Source: Symbiodinium natans
Taxonomy: Eukaryota > Sar > Dinophyceae > Suessiales > Symbiodiniaceae
Direction of reading: 5' to 3'
Assembly (NCBI GenBank): GCA_905221605.1
Contig: CAJNDS010000067.1
Span: 157,501-221,500 of the forward strand
DNA: 64,000 nt
Shown: positions 11,701-22,930 of the stretch, in pieces
How positions within the stretch are numbered: the first letter of the stretch is position 1
How the letters are laid out: each line of letters starts with the position of its first letter
Position numbers and translations under genes: made by a program
Notes under the pieces: model-generated
Database searches by the model: none
Told to the model about the DNA's origin: nothing
The model's input: only the letters and a program-made list of their open reading frames with translations

Positions 11701-14700
11701 ACACGTATGAGTCCGTTTCAATGGCACCAAACGTACTAGTGCGTATGAATAGGATTCGCCCTGCAGCATCCCAACTACCCTCCCGCCAAACCCAGTTGGG
11801 AGATGTTCGGGGAGGCGCGGAGCCTGGGCGCCCTTTTAAAACTGCTGCATCTTGTCTGCAGGAACGCTGCTGCTCTTGTTAAGCTGCTCAGCAGCTGACT
11901 GGACTCTCACATCATCAGTTCCGCACCTTCCCGTCTGCAAGAAGGGCTGCAAAGGCTTTGCAGCTGCCAAGCACCTTTCTGGCTTCGATTCGGTTGCACG
12001 TGTGGTTCATGCATTATGATGCATAAGTCCTTCTTACATCCCTGCTAGGCCCTACACGACTGCAGGCGCTTTGCTGCACAGCCGCCTCGCGCACGTTGCT
12101 CGGCGAGTCCTGGAGCTGTGGGGACTTCACTGACTTCAAGGTTGAGCGAGTACGGCTGGGCTCAGGACAACAACCACACCCCCTACCGCAGAGCCACGGT
12201 TGAAACCCCCTAGTTCTTTTTCATCTTGGGCCAATTATCCATGTTGCAATTTACCTCTGCGCATATGGCATAGGGTTCTCCTGTGGCATGTCAGGGTGCG
12301 GGAGTGTAGGTTTTAGCGGAACTGTGCGATGGGGAGGCCAGTTCTCCAAAGAAGTGTGTTGATGACAAGCACCTCAATCGCTCCAACTCCTATCCAGTCG
12401 GAGAGCACAGCTTAGAAGATTCAAGTGCCAACCGAAACATGCCACTGCACCACAAGGTCCTTCAGTTCGCCCCCATGCTTGGTGCTGCCCCAGGCCACCA
12501 GAGAGCCGTCACCCCGCAGCGCTGCAAAGGCCTCAGAGCTCTGTTTTCGGGAGGGCTCCCGCCTTCGGGGACCTTCTTCGGGGCCTCAGGGGGTCTGCAG
12601 GGGAATTCACACTGAAGTGAGAGTTGCGGCAGAGGGCCAGGCGCAAACTGTCCAAGTCGCTCGGTGCCCTAAGCCCTCAGCCCAAACGAAGGACCGACCT
12701 TGCGGCGGAGGTGCAGCGTCGCTGGCGGCAATCTCCTTCACACCCTGGAGCTGGTCCTGTAGAGGCACTCTCTTTGTTTTCTCTCCACTCTTCCACCAGA
12801 TCTACCTTTAGAAGTACGCTGGCATGTAAGTACATTACACTGTCTCATCCGGGTTTCGGAGGCACCCCACGCCTCCCCAATGCTTCAACCAACCCAAAGA
12901 CACTGCTTCTATGAACGGCCAGATTCGAGAATGCAGTTCAAAGCAGCTGTCAACTGGCCGCCTTCACCGCCTGGCAGTCGCCCCCGCAGTCAGGGTTGCC
13001 CCAACTGACGACGCTGCCATCTACACCTTGGAAGGCGATTCAGGGCGGAGGTGTTGGCTCAGGGGTTTGGGCTGGAGGGGCACAGGGCAAAGACTCTCAG
13101 GCTTGTCAACTCAAGTGCGTGACAGTCTGGAAACTCGAACTTCGTCAGCAGCAACTTGGCGAGAGGTGTCAGTTTAAGGGAAAGGAAACCCGGATCTGTT
13201 GCCTTAGATTGTCGAAACCGCGACTGGCCGCGACTGACAACTCATATACGAGACTGTTCGACCGCCATACTACCGCCCCTCAAAAGACTACGAAAGACCA
13301 CATGTTCAGGGGGGCAAGGATCCCTCCGAGTTCCTGGCGGATGGCGGCAAAGGCATGGAAGCCGCCCACGACCTGCTTTACCTTCGAGCTTTGAAGCATC
13401 AGAAACTCTCAAAGTTAGAGGCCTTCTCTCAAGTCGCAGGAACATCCTCGAACCCGAAGAACCGTAAGCCCTTGGCACCCGAGCACCCGAGCAGCCGGGC
13501 CCCTCCTGGACGAGTTCCTCCTTCACTGCTGTGCAGTCGCCCCCAAACTTTGCCTCGGGTGTCGTTACGGCTTCAGGTGAGCTCCAGATTTCTTGGGTGA
13601 AATTCAGAAAGGAGCTGCCAGGGAACCAAGACCCAGAAACCCCAGTGGCCCCAGATTTCACCCCAAACTCCCCACCAAAGCTCTCCAAAGCTCCAAAGCT
13701 CCCCAGAGCTCTCCAAAGCCCTCCAAGTGGCGTCGCCCCAGGTCACCACCGTGCCCTCTGCAGTCACTGCTGCGAAAGCCCGGGCAGTAGCAGCCAGCTG
13801 CCTGTAGAAGACAAGGGGGAAGGCATGGGGGGTGAGCATCTGTGTGCATCTATGTGCATCTATGTGCATCTATTATGCACATCTGTGTGCATCTAGAATC
13901 TAGGCTTCAGGATCGAGTCTCTTGGGCTCTGATAGTGTTGGAGAAGAGCGTTAAATGCAGCTGCGTGCAGAGTGCTTGGAACTTATCTGTCTCGTTCCCC
14001 GGCCCCACCCACCCCAGCGACCATCTATCTATCCCCCGCATTCCATTGAGTGCAGCGAAGTGCTTGACGTTCTTCAGCTTGTCCTCTCAGGGGTTCCGAG
14101 TTTCAAGGCTTGCGCAAGGCTTGCTCAAGGCTTGCGCATCCGGCCTGTGACTACAATTACCTTTCGAGCCTTCCAAACCTACCAACCCCAACTCCACAAA
14201 ACCATCTGAAAGATTCCTAAACCCAAGCAGTCCTTGGCGTCGGCGACTCTCGTTCCGAAATCCTCGCATGGGGAAGCAGGGTCGTAGCTGATGAGCGTAA
14301 GCAAAGGACGGTAATTTCGGGTATTGTGGGGCCTGACAAAGCGGGGACCTCCAGCCTGGCAGGTCTTGCCCGTAACAAGGACGTAGTCGTGGCAATCATA
14401 GTTTCGTGGCTGTCGTGGCTGTGACCAGAAATGGTTTTTACCCCCTTGTGGAAGAGGTTTTGCAAGTACCTACACACTTTGTCAAGCTCCCGAACTTGCC
14501 ACGACGCCTGAACTCGTTTGGAGGTTCGCGCGGCTGAAATTGAGGGGTGGTTCGGGTGGTTCGGGTGGGTTCGTGCCTTGTGGCCCCAGACCACGACTTC
14601 GCCGTCATTGCGGAGGGCTGCGAAAGCGCCCTGCGAGCCAACGACATCCTGGCAGACTGCACACCCAAAGCCCCGCAACTCTGCTCAAGGCCCCTCCAGC

Positions 14701-15193
14701 CCCAACGGTCTCCGACTTGGATTCTGAACCCCCAAAACCTGCCCAAAACCCTGGCATTTCATCCTCGATGCCGACCAGCTGGTCCTGAAGGGCTGACCCC
14801 CATGCATCGAAAGAGTGTTTCTGCAAAGGTCTAGGCTTCCTGCACAAGGCACTCGAATTCGAAAGGAAACTAGGGACACTCGATGCCCGAGAAGCCCGGG
14901 CCTGCACGTAGGAGCTGTTGCCTCCCTCCTGCAGACGACTCATAGACTTAGAGGCGATCGTAGAGCTCGACGTGCAACTCATGAATATCCGGGGACCCCG
15001 AATTCCGAAGCCTCAGTTCGAGGCCCCTCGCTTGGTCGGGCAGCATGATTCTGGGGGTGCTGCATTCCCAAGACATCCAGAGACCATCAAGACCTTAGAA
15101 GAGCCCAAAAACGCCACGGTGCTACAGTAGGGCCCCGAGTCCATTCCCGCTCCTGCATCTCGCCCCAGGTCGCCACCGTTCCGTCGCTCCGAA
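8772..15193 (-). CDS. RCC1-type repeat exons of nested UBL-RCC1 gene
   Basis: Exons with the RCC1-like core FAAxxxDGxVVxWG, followed by GGDCxAV: 15193-15150 (IRSDGTVATWGEM), 14648-14577 (GAFAALRNDGEVVVWGHK), 13797-13721 (AFAAVTAEGTVVTWGDATW), 13548-13507 (FGGDCTAVKEELVQ), 13020-12962 (DGSVVSWGNPDCGGDCQAV), 12531-about 12440 (AFAALRGDGSLVAWGS), about 10866-10819 (VFACGKGFVALHAD), 9413-about 9313 (FAAFSAVRSDGTVVSWGD) and 8817-8772 (VIEGGSEGFAAVREDG, then a GT donor). Consecutive exons 13.79 and 13.54 kb join into one canonical repeat, GDATW|FGGDCTAVKEEL. Repeats of this type build a beta propeller. Some repeats are probably missed, and the 3' end between 8.77 and 8.10 kb was not found. It may be a live nested gene or a decaying insertion. 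Confidence 0.82.
10985..11460. repeat. Pyrimidine-rich low-complexity tract
   Basis: CTCT, CTTC and TTTCTTT runs, purine-rich on the gene strand, lie in an intron of the nested RCC1 gene. The ORFs across it are compositionally driven. Confidence 0.85.
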
Positions 15194-15679
15194 TCCTGGG
15201 GAGCGACTCTGAAAGCATTCCGGCTGCCAGGCTGCACTGCACAGGGCTGTTCAGCTGTTCAAGGCCTTACAGTCTTACATGACTTACATGTTTGAACCCG
15301 ACCCTGTACCCTAACCTCTCGAACCAGGCCCCCAGAGAGCCTAAAGCCGCACTCTTAGCTGCGAGCTCGTTCTCTTTGGTTCTCTCTGCGGCACAAGGAG
15401 CAACGCAAAGGAGTCCGAGGCCCAACCGGGTGTCTTCCTCAGCAGGAAAAGGTAGGGTGGAGGGTCAGACCGTACTTCTCATGTCTTTCGCAAGCTTTCG
15501 AAGGGCTTCCCAGATTCCACAAGTCCAACAACAGCAGCGGCAGCAACATCAGCAACACCGGCACCACCGGCAACACCGGCAACACCACCAACATGAGGCT
15601 GATTTCAACAAAGCAGCTTGTTGGCCCGCAGCTTCACGGACCGGCCCACCATTGCTGTCAGTGTTTGACCATCCTCATG

Positions 15680-16500
15680 AAAGGAACAGAAGCCCCAACA
15701 AATTACTTCTTTTCAGGGGTGCTTTGTGCTCAAAAAACCCACAAAATCAAAGGTACACAATTTTGGACGATGTGAATGTGCTAAATTATAATGAGTTCCT
15801 CGGCAACATGTCGATGTTGTTATATTAGCCCGATTATTATTTACACGTATGTAGCTCCTTAAACTTAGAAAAGCAAAAACCCTAAGGAAAAGATGCTAAT
15901 TTTTAATGTTTTTCTCTTTCTTAGCAGGCATTTATTATATTTATTGGTATGCCCACGAACAATTTTTTCCAATAAACACGAACAAATATACTTCTTTTAT
16001 TATGAACGAGTGAACGCGCGGAAGTTACTGGAATTTTTGGGACGCCATTAAATAAATCTTCAATTTTCTGTGCTCTTCCAAACGTTTGAACTGAGTTATT
16101 CTTGCGTGTTTCGGGCAACACGAAAAATTATCACGGGCCCATAAGATAAATTGATGGCAACATATTGGGCTCGTAGATGGCCGTAAATGTGTAATACTAG
16201 TAAGGGTGCATCAAAAGATAGACATGTGCGCCCGGATGGATCTTGAAATCAGAAGCAATACTAAAATGGAGTTGGAGGGCCAGAACAAGGCTTATAAATA
16301 CAGTATATAGGGGCCCTTTGCAAAAGACTAAAAGAACAAGAATCGGCAGAATTCGTAAAGGAATCCATGAAGCAAAACAACGTCCAAATCGACGAAATGC
16401 AGTGAGCTTCTTGATGTGTGTTCTCACAACCCGCTTTTGAGGGAGGTTTCATGTGGCAAGGGCCCATAATAAATTCAAGCTTATTGAATGGCCTCTTGGG
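15680..16500. other. AT-rich island in an intron of the nested gene
   Basis: This stretch is clearly more AT-rich than its surroundings and lies between the UBL exon at 16.8 kb and the RCC1 exon at 15.19 kb. It contains short hydrophobic frames but nothing I can assign. GGGCCCATAA occurs near 16134 and 16460. It may be an inserted element or organelle-derived DNA. Confidence 0.5.
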
Positions 16501-16802
16501 CGAGGGGGATCAAACTTTGGTTAAACGCCTTGCGAGAGCCAGCTGCCAAGGGTGGAGGAAATCGGAAGCGATCTCAGACGGATGCAACAGCTGGTGGCAC
16601 AAACATCTCGGAAGAATATGCGCCAAGTCGATGAGGCTCAGACGTTGTTTGTGCCGGGGGGGGTTCGAGTTGTTGGATTGTCGGTGGGTCGATAGAGCCG
16701 TAACTGAGGTGTTTCATTCACACCAGTCTTGGGTGGAACCCAGAAACCTCGACAGCTTTCAAGCCCATCGAAAGAAACACTTTGTTCGGACTCCCTACTC
16801 TC

Positions 16803-17152
16803 CTGCACGCCAGCTTCACGCAGTGTCCGGAAGTCTTCGAGGATCCGCCCTCCGCAAATCAGGGAGGTGATGCTGCCGAAGTCCTGGGACGGGAGGCAAA
16901 AGCCAAAACAACCAAAGCCGAGACCTCCAAGGACCCACGCTGCGCGGATTTGCGTGGGTGGGATTCAGGGATTCTGTGGGAGAGCAAACCTCTAAGTACG
17001 GAAAGTACAGGAGCACGCCAGTTGGGCCTGGACCTTTGGTCACCTAACACTTCACGCAAGCCCAGGTTAAGACATGTTAAGACTGAAAGGTCCTTTGGTG
17101 CCAGCGACTTCACCTCTTCCACCGTGGCATCCGGCGATGTTGCAATCTTGAC
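16803..17152 (-). CDS. Ubiquitin-like domain exons of nested UBL-RCC1 gene
   Basis: Exon about 17152-17099 encodes VKIATSPDATVEEVKSLA and exon 16883-16803 encodes SLICGGRILEDFRTLREAGV. Together they follow the ubiquitin-fold pattern: strand, TVxxVK helix start, then LIxxGRxLxDxRTLxEAGV as in ubiquitin's LIFAGKQLEDGRTL. Acceptors are GGAG|G and CCAG|G; the donor after GVQ is GA. From general knowledge, ubiquitin-like N-termini followed by RCC1-type repeats are common in Symbiodiniaceae proteins, often auto-annotated as UVR8- or HERC-like. No terminal di-glycine is expected or seen. The start codon was not identified. Function is not known; the fold suggests protein interaction. Confidence 0.75.
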
Positions 17153-18664
17153 CTCCTGTCGCACGCGATTGTTCTTAGCCTGCGGGCAACCCCGTTGTGT
17201 TTGGGCTTCCCAAGGCACGGTCTAAACTCAACACCGAACTCATCCAAAGTCGAAACCAAGTTCCCAATCCCCACTCCTGGCCGCTGAGCAGCGCAAGGGT
17301 CACGGAGAAGGCACTGGCGCCTGGCGCCTTCCAAAAAGGTGCTCTTGGCGAAAAGCTTCAAGGCTTCAAGGCAAGGATGGTTTTGAAACGTTTGGATTAA
17401 GTGATTAGGGTCCTCAATTCTTCAGCAATCTACCCTGGTCCAACTGTTGCAAGTCTTGAAATTTTGAATAAGCTGAGAGTTTCGTGCGGCATGCAGCTCG
17501 GTCTACGGGCGGCCCTCGCTAACATGGGCGTCCGCTTTGGCGAGGCTTGCATGGGCCTCCGCCGTGTTGCCCTGGTTGGCCGCCACGCCCTCGCCAAGTA
17601 GAGTTCTTCGGTACAGGCAAGGGTGTGGGGCAAGGCGATGCAACGATGCTCCCTTGCCGGCACAGGGTTCAGAGATGCTCAGAGCTTGGTGCCTCAAAGC
17701 TTTAAGAGGTTTTCTGGCATTTAGGCCTTTAGGTGGTTTGCGATTCAGGACCGGATTCCCTCAGAATCGCTGCTCGCAAAGAAGACCCTTCCCGTGTCAA
17801 CCTCTGTGCGCCAGAACCGCACAACTGGGCATTTGACCAGCTCCACATCCCTCGACCATGAATGGCACAGCACACCCCATCCCAATCAGCGGCGAGCCGA
17901 GTACAGATGGCGCTTGTACGCATCGCGGCTGTCCTTCGGACCGGCTGTGGGCTGCGGGCACTTTGAGGCACTTTGAGGCACTTTGATGCACTTTGCGTTT
18001 TTGCCTTTCGCTGGGACAAGCGAGCTCTGCACCATGATGCAGTTGAGGGTTGCGGGGGAAGGACTCGTGGTTTCAAGCCTCTAAGGGGGCCCGAAGCGCT
18101 CTGGGTCCTAAGACGGACTTGCGGAAATTGCTTCGCAGCAATCTTCTGGCATTCGGAAATCAGCACGTCGGGCTTTTCTCATTCGAGTTCGAGCATGCCT
18201 GCACCGTCAGTGCCACCACACTGGTGCTGCAAGTTTGGGTTTGCTTCAGTCCTTGTCGATGCTCCCTGCAGAACCCATGCGCTCGGACGTGCAGGCAGCG
18301 TCTTGCCACGCCTACTAACTCAGCACGGGTGAAACATTGCAGAATCAACGCTTGAACGGTACATTAAATTAGCCCCTAAGCCTAATTTTGGTATTCAAGT
18401 GTTGGGCCGCTTGGGGGCTTGGGGCAGCAGAGTCCAGAGTCTGAGCCAAAAGTACCGCGTTGCTCCGAGTTGCCAAGCCTTAAGGTCCCTCAGAAACCTG
18501 TTGTGATGGCAGGCTTGCTAGAAGGCACAGTCCAGGGATTAGGGTTCAAGAATCTCTCCCACGACAACGTACTACATTGTACAATTGTACTAATCCTGGC
18601 TAGCACCTCCTTTCGGATGTGTTTGAAGATGTCGCCTGACTCCAAAGCCACATTGCTCACTGAA

Positions 18665-19643
18665 GGGACAACTCCGTGCCCGCGGCCGAAATGGCCACGT
18701 CCACGTTGACCATCGGCGAAGAATCGAAGGGCTCGGCCTCTGAATCTCTGAAGTTGTTGGGCTGCATTTGACTATGCCTGGGTTCAGGTGCGTGGGGTAT
18801 TCTGGTGCCTGAGCACCAACCGAAAGCTGCTGACTTAGCTGCTGTATGCTGCTTCTGCTCTTCCAAGGCGACTCACGAAACCTCACGATCTCACAACTGC
18901 AGCATACTGCAAACAGCGAGCCCTCAGATCCGCCTGGCCGTAGGAGTTGCCAATACCCCCGTTCCCGGGGCCCACGAAAACGACGCTGACCTCCCAAAGC
19001 TGCAGTTGCGAGTTCTGCTGTGCCGCTTCATGTCTGATTTTGGGCCTGGGCCGTTGAGCGCTTCGGAGGTAGGGCTGTAAACCTGAGGAACGGCCCTGGT
19101 CCTCTACGCAGAAGTTCACGGGCACTTCAACATAGCCAGGGGGCTCGCAGGTTCTTCCTAAACCTCAAGCCCTCACGATTGAACCTGAAGGTCTTGAAGG
19201 CAATAACGCTTGTAGGGTTTACGGTTCAATGTTTGCCAAACGGGTACATGCACTTCTGTGCTTCCAATGAAAGCACCTGCTCGCAGCCCTGCGACGAAGT
19301 TTTTGCCGAAACCTTGAGGAAGCCCTGAAGCCACAAAAACCCAAGAAAGCCACAGCGAAACCCTCCCCCCCCACCCCCCAGATCGCAGAAACCACGTGTC
19401 TATCAGTGCAAGAAACGGCCTGTAAGAGCTTACGGCTGGTTTCGTGAGTGGCTCGCGAGCGGTTGGGATTTCTTGGTCAACGGTAAGCGCACGCAAGTGG
19501 TAAGGCGAAAAAGGGAACTCCTTGACAAACATGGCTACCTCCAAACCGCCTTTTCTTAAGCCTTCGAGTCCTTAGACCAGAAGCCGCTGCCTCGGGGCTC
19601 TTGCTCAGCTTCCAGGCCAGGGCGTGCTCCCGTGCACCCGAGC
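18665..19643 (-). CDS. purD: Phosphoribosylamine-glycine ligase (PurD/GARS), N-terminal exons
   Basis: PurD ligates glycine to 5-phosphoribosylamine using ATP, the second step of purine synthesis. Exon 19643-19591 encodes GSGAREHALAWKLSKSPE, the family's N-terminal glycine-rich signature, with a GC donor. Exon 18990-18957 encodes VSVVFVGPGNGG and joins directly as SKSPE|VSVVFVGPGNGG. Exon about 18738-18665 encodes SSPMVNVDVAISAAGTEL, matching the NVDI segment that follows in GARS. The initiating methionine and first beta strand (a VLVIG-like run) were not found. The donor of the 18.96 kb exon and the exact ends of the 18.7 kb exon are unresolved. The next PurD exon is more than 10 kb away, at 8.10 kb. 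Confidence 0.9.
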
Positions 19644-20768
19644 CTGCGAAAGGAAGAAGGCGGGAGTGAGAAGGTTTGCGCTTCACCAAGCCGCAATCCA
19701 CGAAGTTTCAGTTCCCCCGACATGACTTTTGCATCGGGAAGCCCGGACCATCGGACCATCCTGAACCCCAGGTTCGTTGGGACTCTCGTTGGGACTCTTC
19801 GGATTCAGCCTAGCACCAGCACCGGCCGGCGCGCGCGAAGGAAGGACAAGGCCTCGAGGAAAGAAAAGTGCCAACATGTGCCAGCTGATTAAAGTTTCTC
19901 CCGGGCCTCCCTTCTCAGTCAAACCGACTAACAGAACCCACCTCATCAGTCATGCTTACCCTGCCCTCCAAACCCCCCGCTGCTAAACCCGAGTACCGGG
20001 TCGCCCGCCGAGTTGATTCCGTAGCATCGCTGGCCTGACTTCTGCAAGTTCTGCAGTTGAGAAAAAAAGTGGGTTTTGGCTTCCAAGTGTCAGGACCAAA
20101 GCAGGGGACTAGGCCTTGCCTCAGATGTGGAATATTAGGTTCAAGCCCACCTGAACCCTGAACCCAAAGGTGTGCTGAAAGCTACTGCGAACGGCAGAAG
20201 TCTAGCGAGCTGGTGCGATCTGTTATCCCTGTGAAACCTGGGTACTCCCTGCATCCCGTAGAACGCTGATCGTTCTTCCGGATGCTGTGCCGAATGATCT
20301 CTGTAGCACTGTAAAAAAAAACCATCTTTCTCTGACAAGGCTACTATGTCAGAGGCATCTCTCTGACATGAGAGCTTAGCCCGCGGCTGCTTCCCTCCAT
20401 CCATAGGGCGAAGGCGCGGCAGCAAACCCGGGCTCCTCTACACAAAAGGAAGTTGCCCCTTCAGGGCTTGTGAGGGGTTTGGGGGGACATTTGGGGGTTT
20501 GAGGGGGGGGTGGGGAGTTTGGGCGATGATTCGTTTGGGGCTTTCGGGGTTTTTGGAGTGCTCCTAGAGCCCTAGATTACATGTTTGCATGGACCTGCAA
20601 GTGGCTCGCGCAAGAAAGTGCTGATTCCTGTGTTGAGGCCTACGGAGCAATCCGAAACTCCAGTGCCCTCACATCCCGAAACCGGCATCTCCACCTTGGG
20701 TGGGAAATGAAGATGCCGATTCTGAGGTTCAGATGATCAAATGACATTCAAATGACTCCAAATGTTGC
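19644..20768 (-). other. Interval between PurF and PurD exons
   Basis: About 1.1 kb separates the last recognised PurF exon from the first recognised PurD exon on the same strand. I found no convincing PurF stop, polyadenylation-like signal or PurD initiation exon. An acceptor with a long pyrimidine tract (TTCTTCCTTTCGCAG on the minus strand) directly precedes the first PurD exon, so that exon is internal. The interval could be one or more introns of a fused gene or a true intergenic spacer. Confidence 0.5.
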
Positions 20769-22243
20769 CTCCGGGTGTGGGATAGTCGCCGGTGAAGTAC
20801 CTCAAGTGAAGAAGCGGCGCAGCCGGATGTGGTGTCACCCACTCTCTCTCACGCACACACTGAGCGTCTCGGAATGACAAGTCAAAAGCCCCACGTGGCA
20901 CCAAAACAGCTGCTGCAGCTTCTATGCCGAAACTTGCTCACTGGGATGTTGGGAGACTGCGCGCTGGGGCAGCTCATGCCCAAAAAGGGTGAAAGAATTG
21001 TTCATCAAACCGAGGATCCCCTCAGCGAACGACGGTGCCCTTTTAACAAAGATCTGGCATCCCTACCCGGGTTACCCCATCAGCGAATCGGCCCTATCTG
21101 TCGGGGCTGAGCTCAACTTCCGATGTTAAGGTAAGGCCAATGCTAGGCCCAAATAAGCCAAATCTTCTTCAGGCTGGGCCTAGCTCAAGCCGCTTAGCGG
21201 GAGCCCCGCATACTTGAAGCGTTGGTGTATGAAAAAGGCATCACGCTCCCACCGCTCTGAAACGCAACGCCGAGCTTCCAGTCGCCGCTGTGGTGTGGCA
21301 GCGCACGGTGGAGGTCCTGAGCAAAGCCGGCAAAGCTTTTGGGGATCTTAGGGATCTTCAGTTCGATCTGCCTGGGCGCCCTGCTTTCGTTCACAAGTTG
21401 TACTGTTTTTTGAAGGTTTCGAGAGGCCTTGGGCCTGGAGGTGTTCGCATTGTGGGCCGATGGCGAAGCCAAGACGCCAAGAGCTCTTTCTGGCCCAACC
21501 CGAACCCGCTCCTCCACGCTCTGGTACAGGATGTGGACCTTGGCCTTGCAGTCCTCGGGTCGCACCTCGGACGGACCCGCGAATGCCCCTTTTTGATCTT
21601 TTTGTTTTTGACTTGTCACAGGCATGGGTCTCTTCTCCAGCGTGTGGCCTGTGGCTCGTTGGGTGCCTGGCGTCCTGGGCGATGCGCAGCGAGATCTCCT
21701 CTGGAGTAAAGGACTCGTAGATCTTCTGCACCTGAGGGGACTGAGCAACTTGCGCAGAAGTCTCGACCGAGGGCAAGTCTCTGTGAAGTCTCTGTCAGTA
21801 GTCCAGACCCAACTTGACGCAATCTGAGGCATCCTGAGGCAATCTGAGGCTATCTGAGGCATCCTGAGGCAATCGCGTGGTTCACCGTCGTGCCAGAGCT
21901 CAGCGGGGCCTCCGCCAACCCAAGGTGTAAGCGGTTGATGAAGCACTGCGTTCAGGTTTAGGGGGGGTGAAACTGCAACATATTTTGAAACTGGATTTGT
22001 GCACCTGCCAGGAATCTGTTCCACTACCAGCCGGCATGCAGTGCTAAACCAGGATGCGAAGGGCTCTCATGTTGCAACTAGCGGGAGGTAAGACGTAAGA
22101 AAATTTCGTGCCGACATGGCCACCATCAAACGCAGATCTCAGAGTCACCTACCTGGTTGGACTACACGACAGCAACACACCAGGAAGCCTTAAGCTCTTC
22201 GCGGCACAAGCGGTAGACTTCGTTGACAATGTGCTCCTTGCCC
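20769..22243 (-). CDS. purF: PurF C-terminal exons
   Basis: This continues PurF. Exons are 22243-22189 (KEHIVNEVYRLCREELK), 21731-21675 (VQKIYESFTPEEISLRIAQ), 21565-21512 (VRPEDCKAKVHILYQSVE), 21316-21279 (DLHRALPHHSGDW) and 20800-20769 (YFTGDYPTPGG). The join QSVE|DLHRALPHHSGDW uses a GA donor. GDW|YFTGDYPTPGG joins in phase 2, again from a GA donor. LHxA...GDWYFTGxYPTPGG is the conserved C-terminal signature of this PurF type. The few residues that normally follow PTPGG (a VNRAF-like segment) and a stop codon were not located between 20.77 kb and the first PurD exon at 19.64 kb. Reading straight on from the 21.3 kb exon would give a stop near 21.19 kb, but the correct continuation is by splicing to 20.80 kb. 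Confidence 0.9.
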
Positions 22244-22930
22244 CTGGCGCCACGCTGCGTGAAGCCAAGGTCACATGAAGGGCACCACGCTGTCAGCTAC
22301 AGATATCCTTCCGCCCTGCCCCGCGCCTCTCTTTCAGCAGGCCAATGGCCTGAAGGTATGCATGTCATGTTGATTGATGGAAACTTGGCTGTCAGCCGAT
22401 GTTCACCGGGATCAGCAAACCTTTTGGCTTCGAGCAGGAGACGGCATGATGTTCTTAAAAGCGACCCTGGCTTAAAATGGGTGGGGGAGAGGGCGGGTGC
22501 ATCCTATTTGCAAAACAATGCTCCTATGAGCAAGTCCTCCCGACAGCGTGATGTTCTTAAAAGAAAACTTGCCTGACTTAACAGTGGGGGGTGGCAGCCC
22601 GCCCCAGCATTTGCTTTCGACGGCATGATGCGCTGCCAAGCGCACTGCCCTTCTTCCTTCCCTTCCCTCCCCTTCCTTCCTTCCCACCTCTGGGATGGTC
22701 CTATCTTGATGCTGAAATAGCATTCTTGATCCTGAAGATGCTTTGTTGATGCTGAAAACATTGTGTTGCGGCCTATAACGCAAGAGGGCAGGGGGTCAGG
22801 ATGCTCCACACCAGGCAGCAGACAGTCTGGCCCAAACGGAATAGTGTACTTGTTCCCCCGGAATCCCAAATCACCTTCACCCGAGCAGTAAGCCCGCTGA
22901 ATGGGCAACATCGGGCAACGGGGCCGAGGG

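Larger units (their letters stand above)
8098..18664 (-). other. purD: Large PurD intron holding a nested gene
   Basis: PurD exons at 18.7 kb (NVDVAISAAG) and 8.10 kb (FEEVISFC) are neighbours in the GARS protein family, so the 10.6 kb between them must be removed from PurD mRNA. The interval carries at least 11 exons of a ubiquitin-like/RCC1 gene in the same orientation. Weak coding-like stretches at about 18176-18116 (DVLISECQKIAAKQF) and 17940-17892 (KDSRDAYKRHLYSARR) could be its 5' exons but are unassigned. Confidence 0.75.

Noticed and set aside
14217..14400. Possible extra RCC1 repeat on the plus strand (SRSEILAWGS)
   Set aside because: It has weak similarity only and the opposite orientation to all other RCC1 exons, so it is treated as chance.
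21194..22024. Minus-strand 276-codon ORF as a single gene
   Set aside because: It reads through introns. Only three short parts of it are real PurF exons, and these join by splicing to 20.80 kb.
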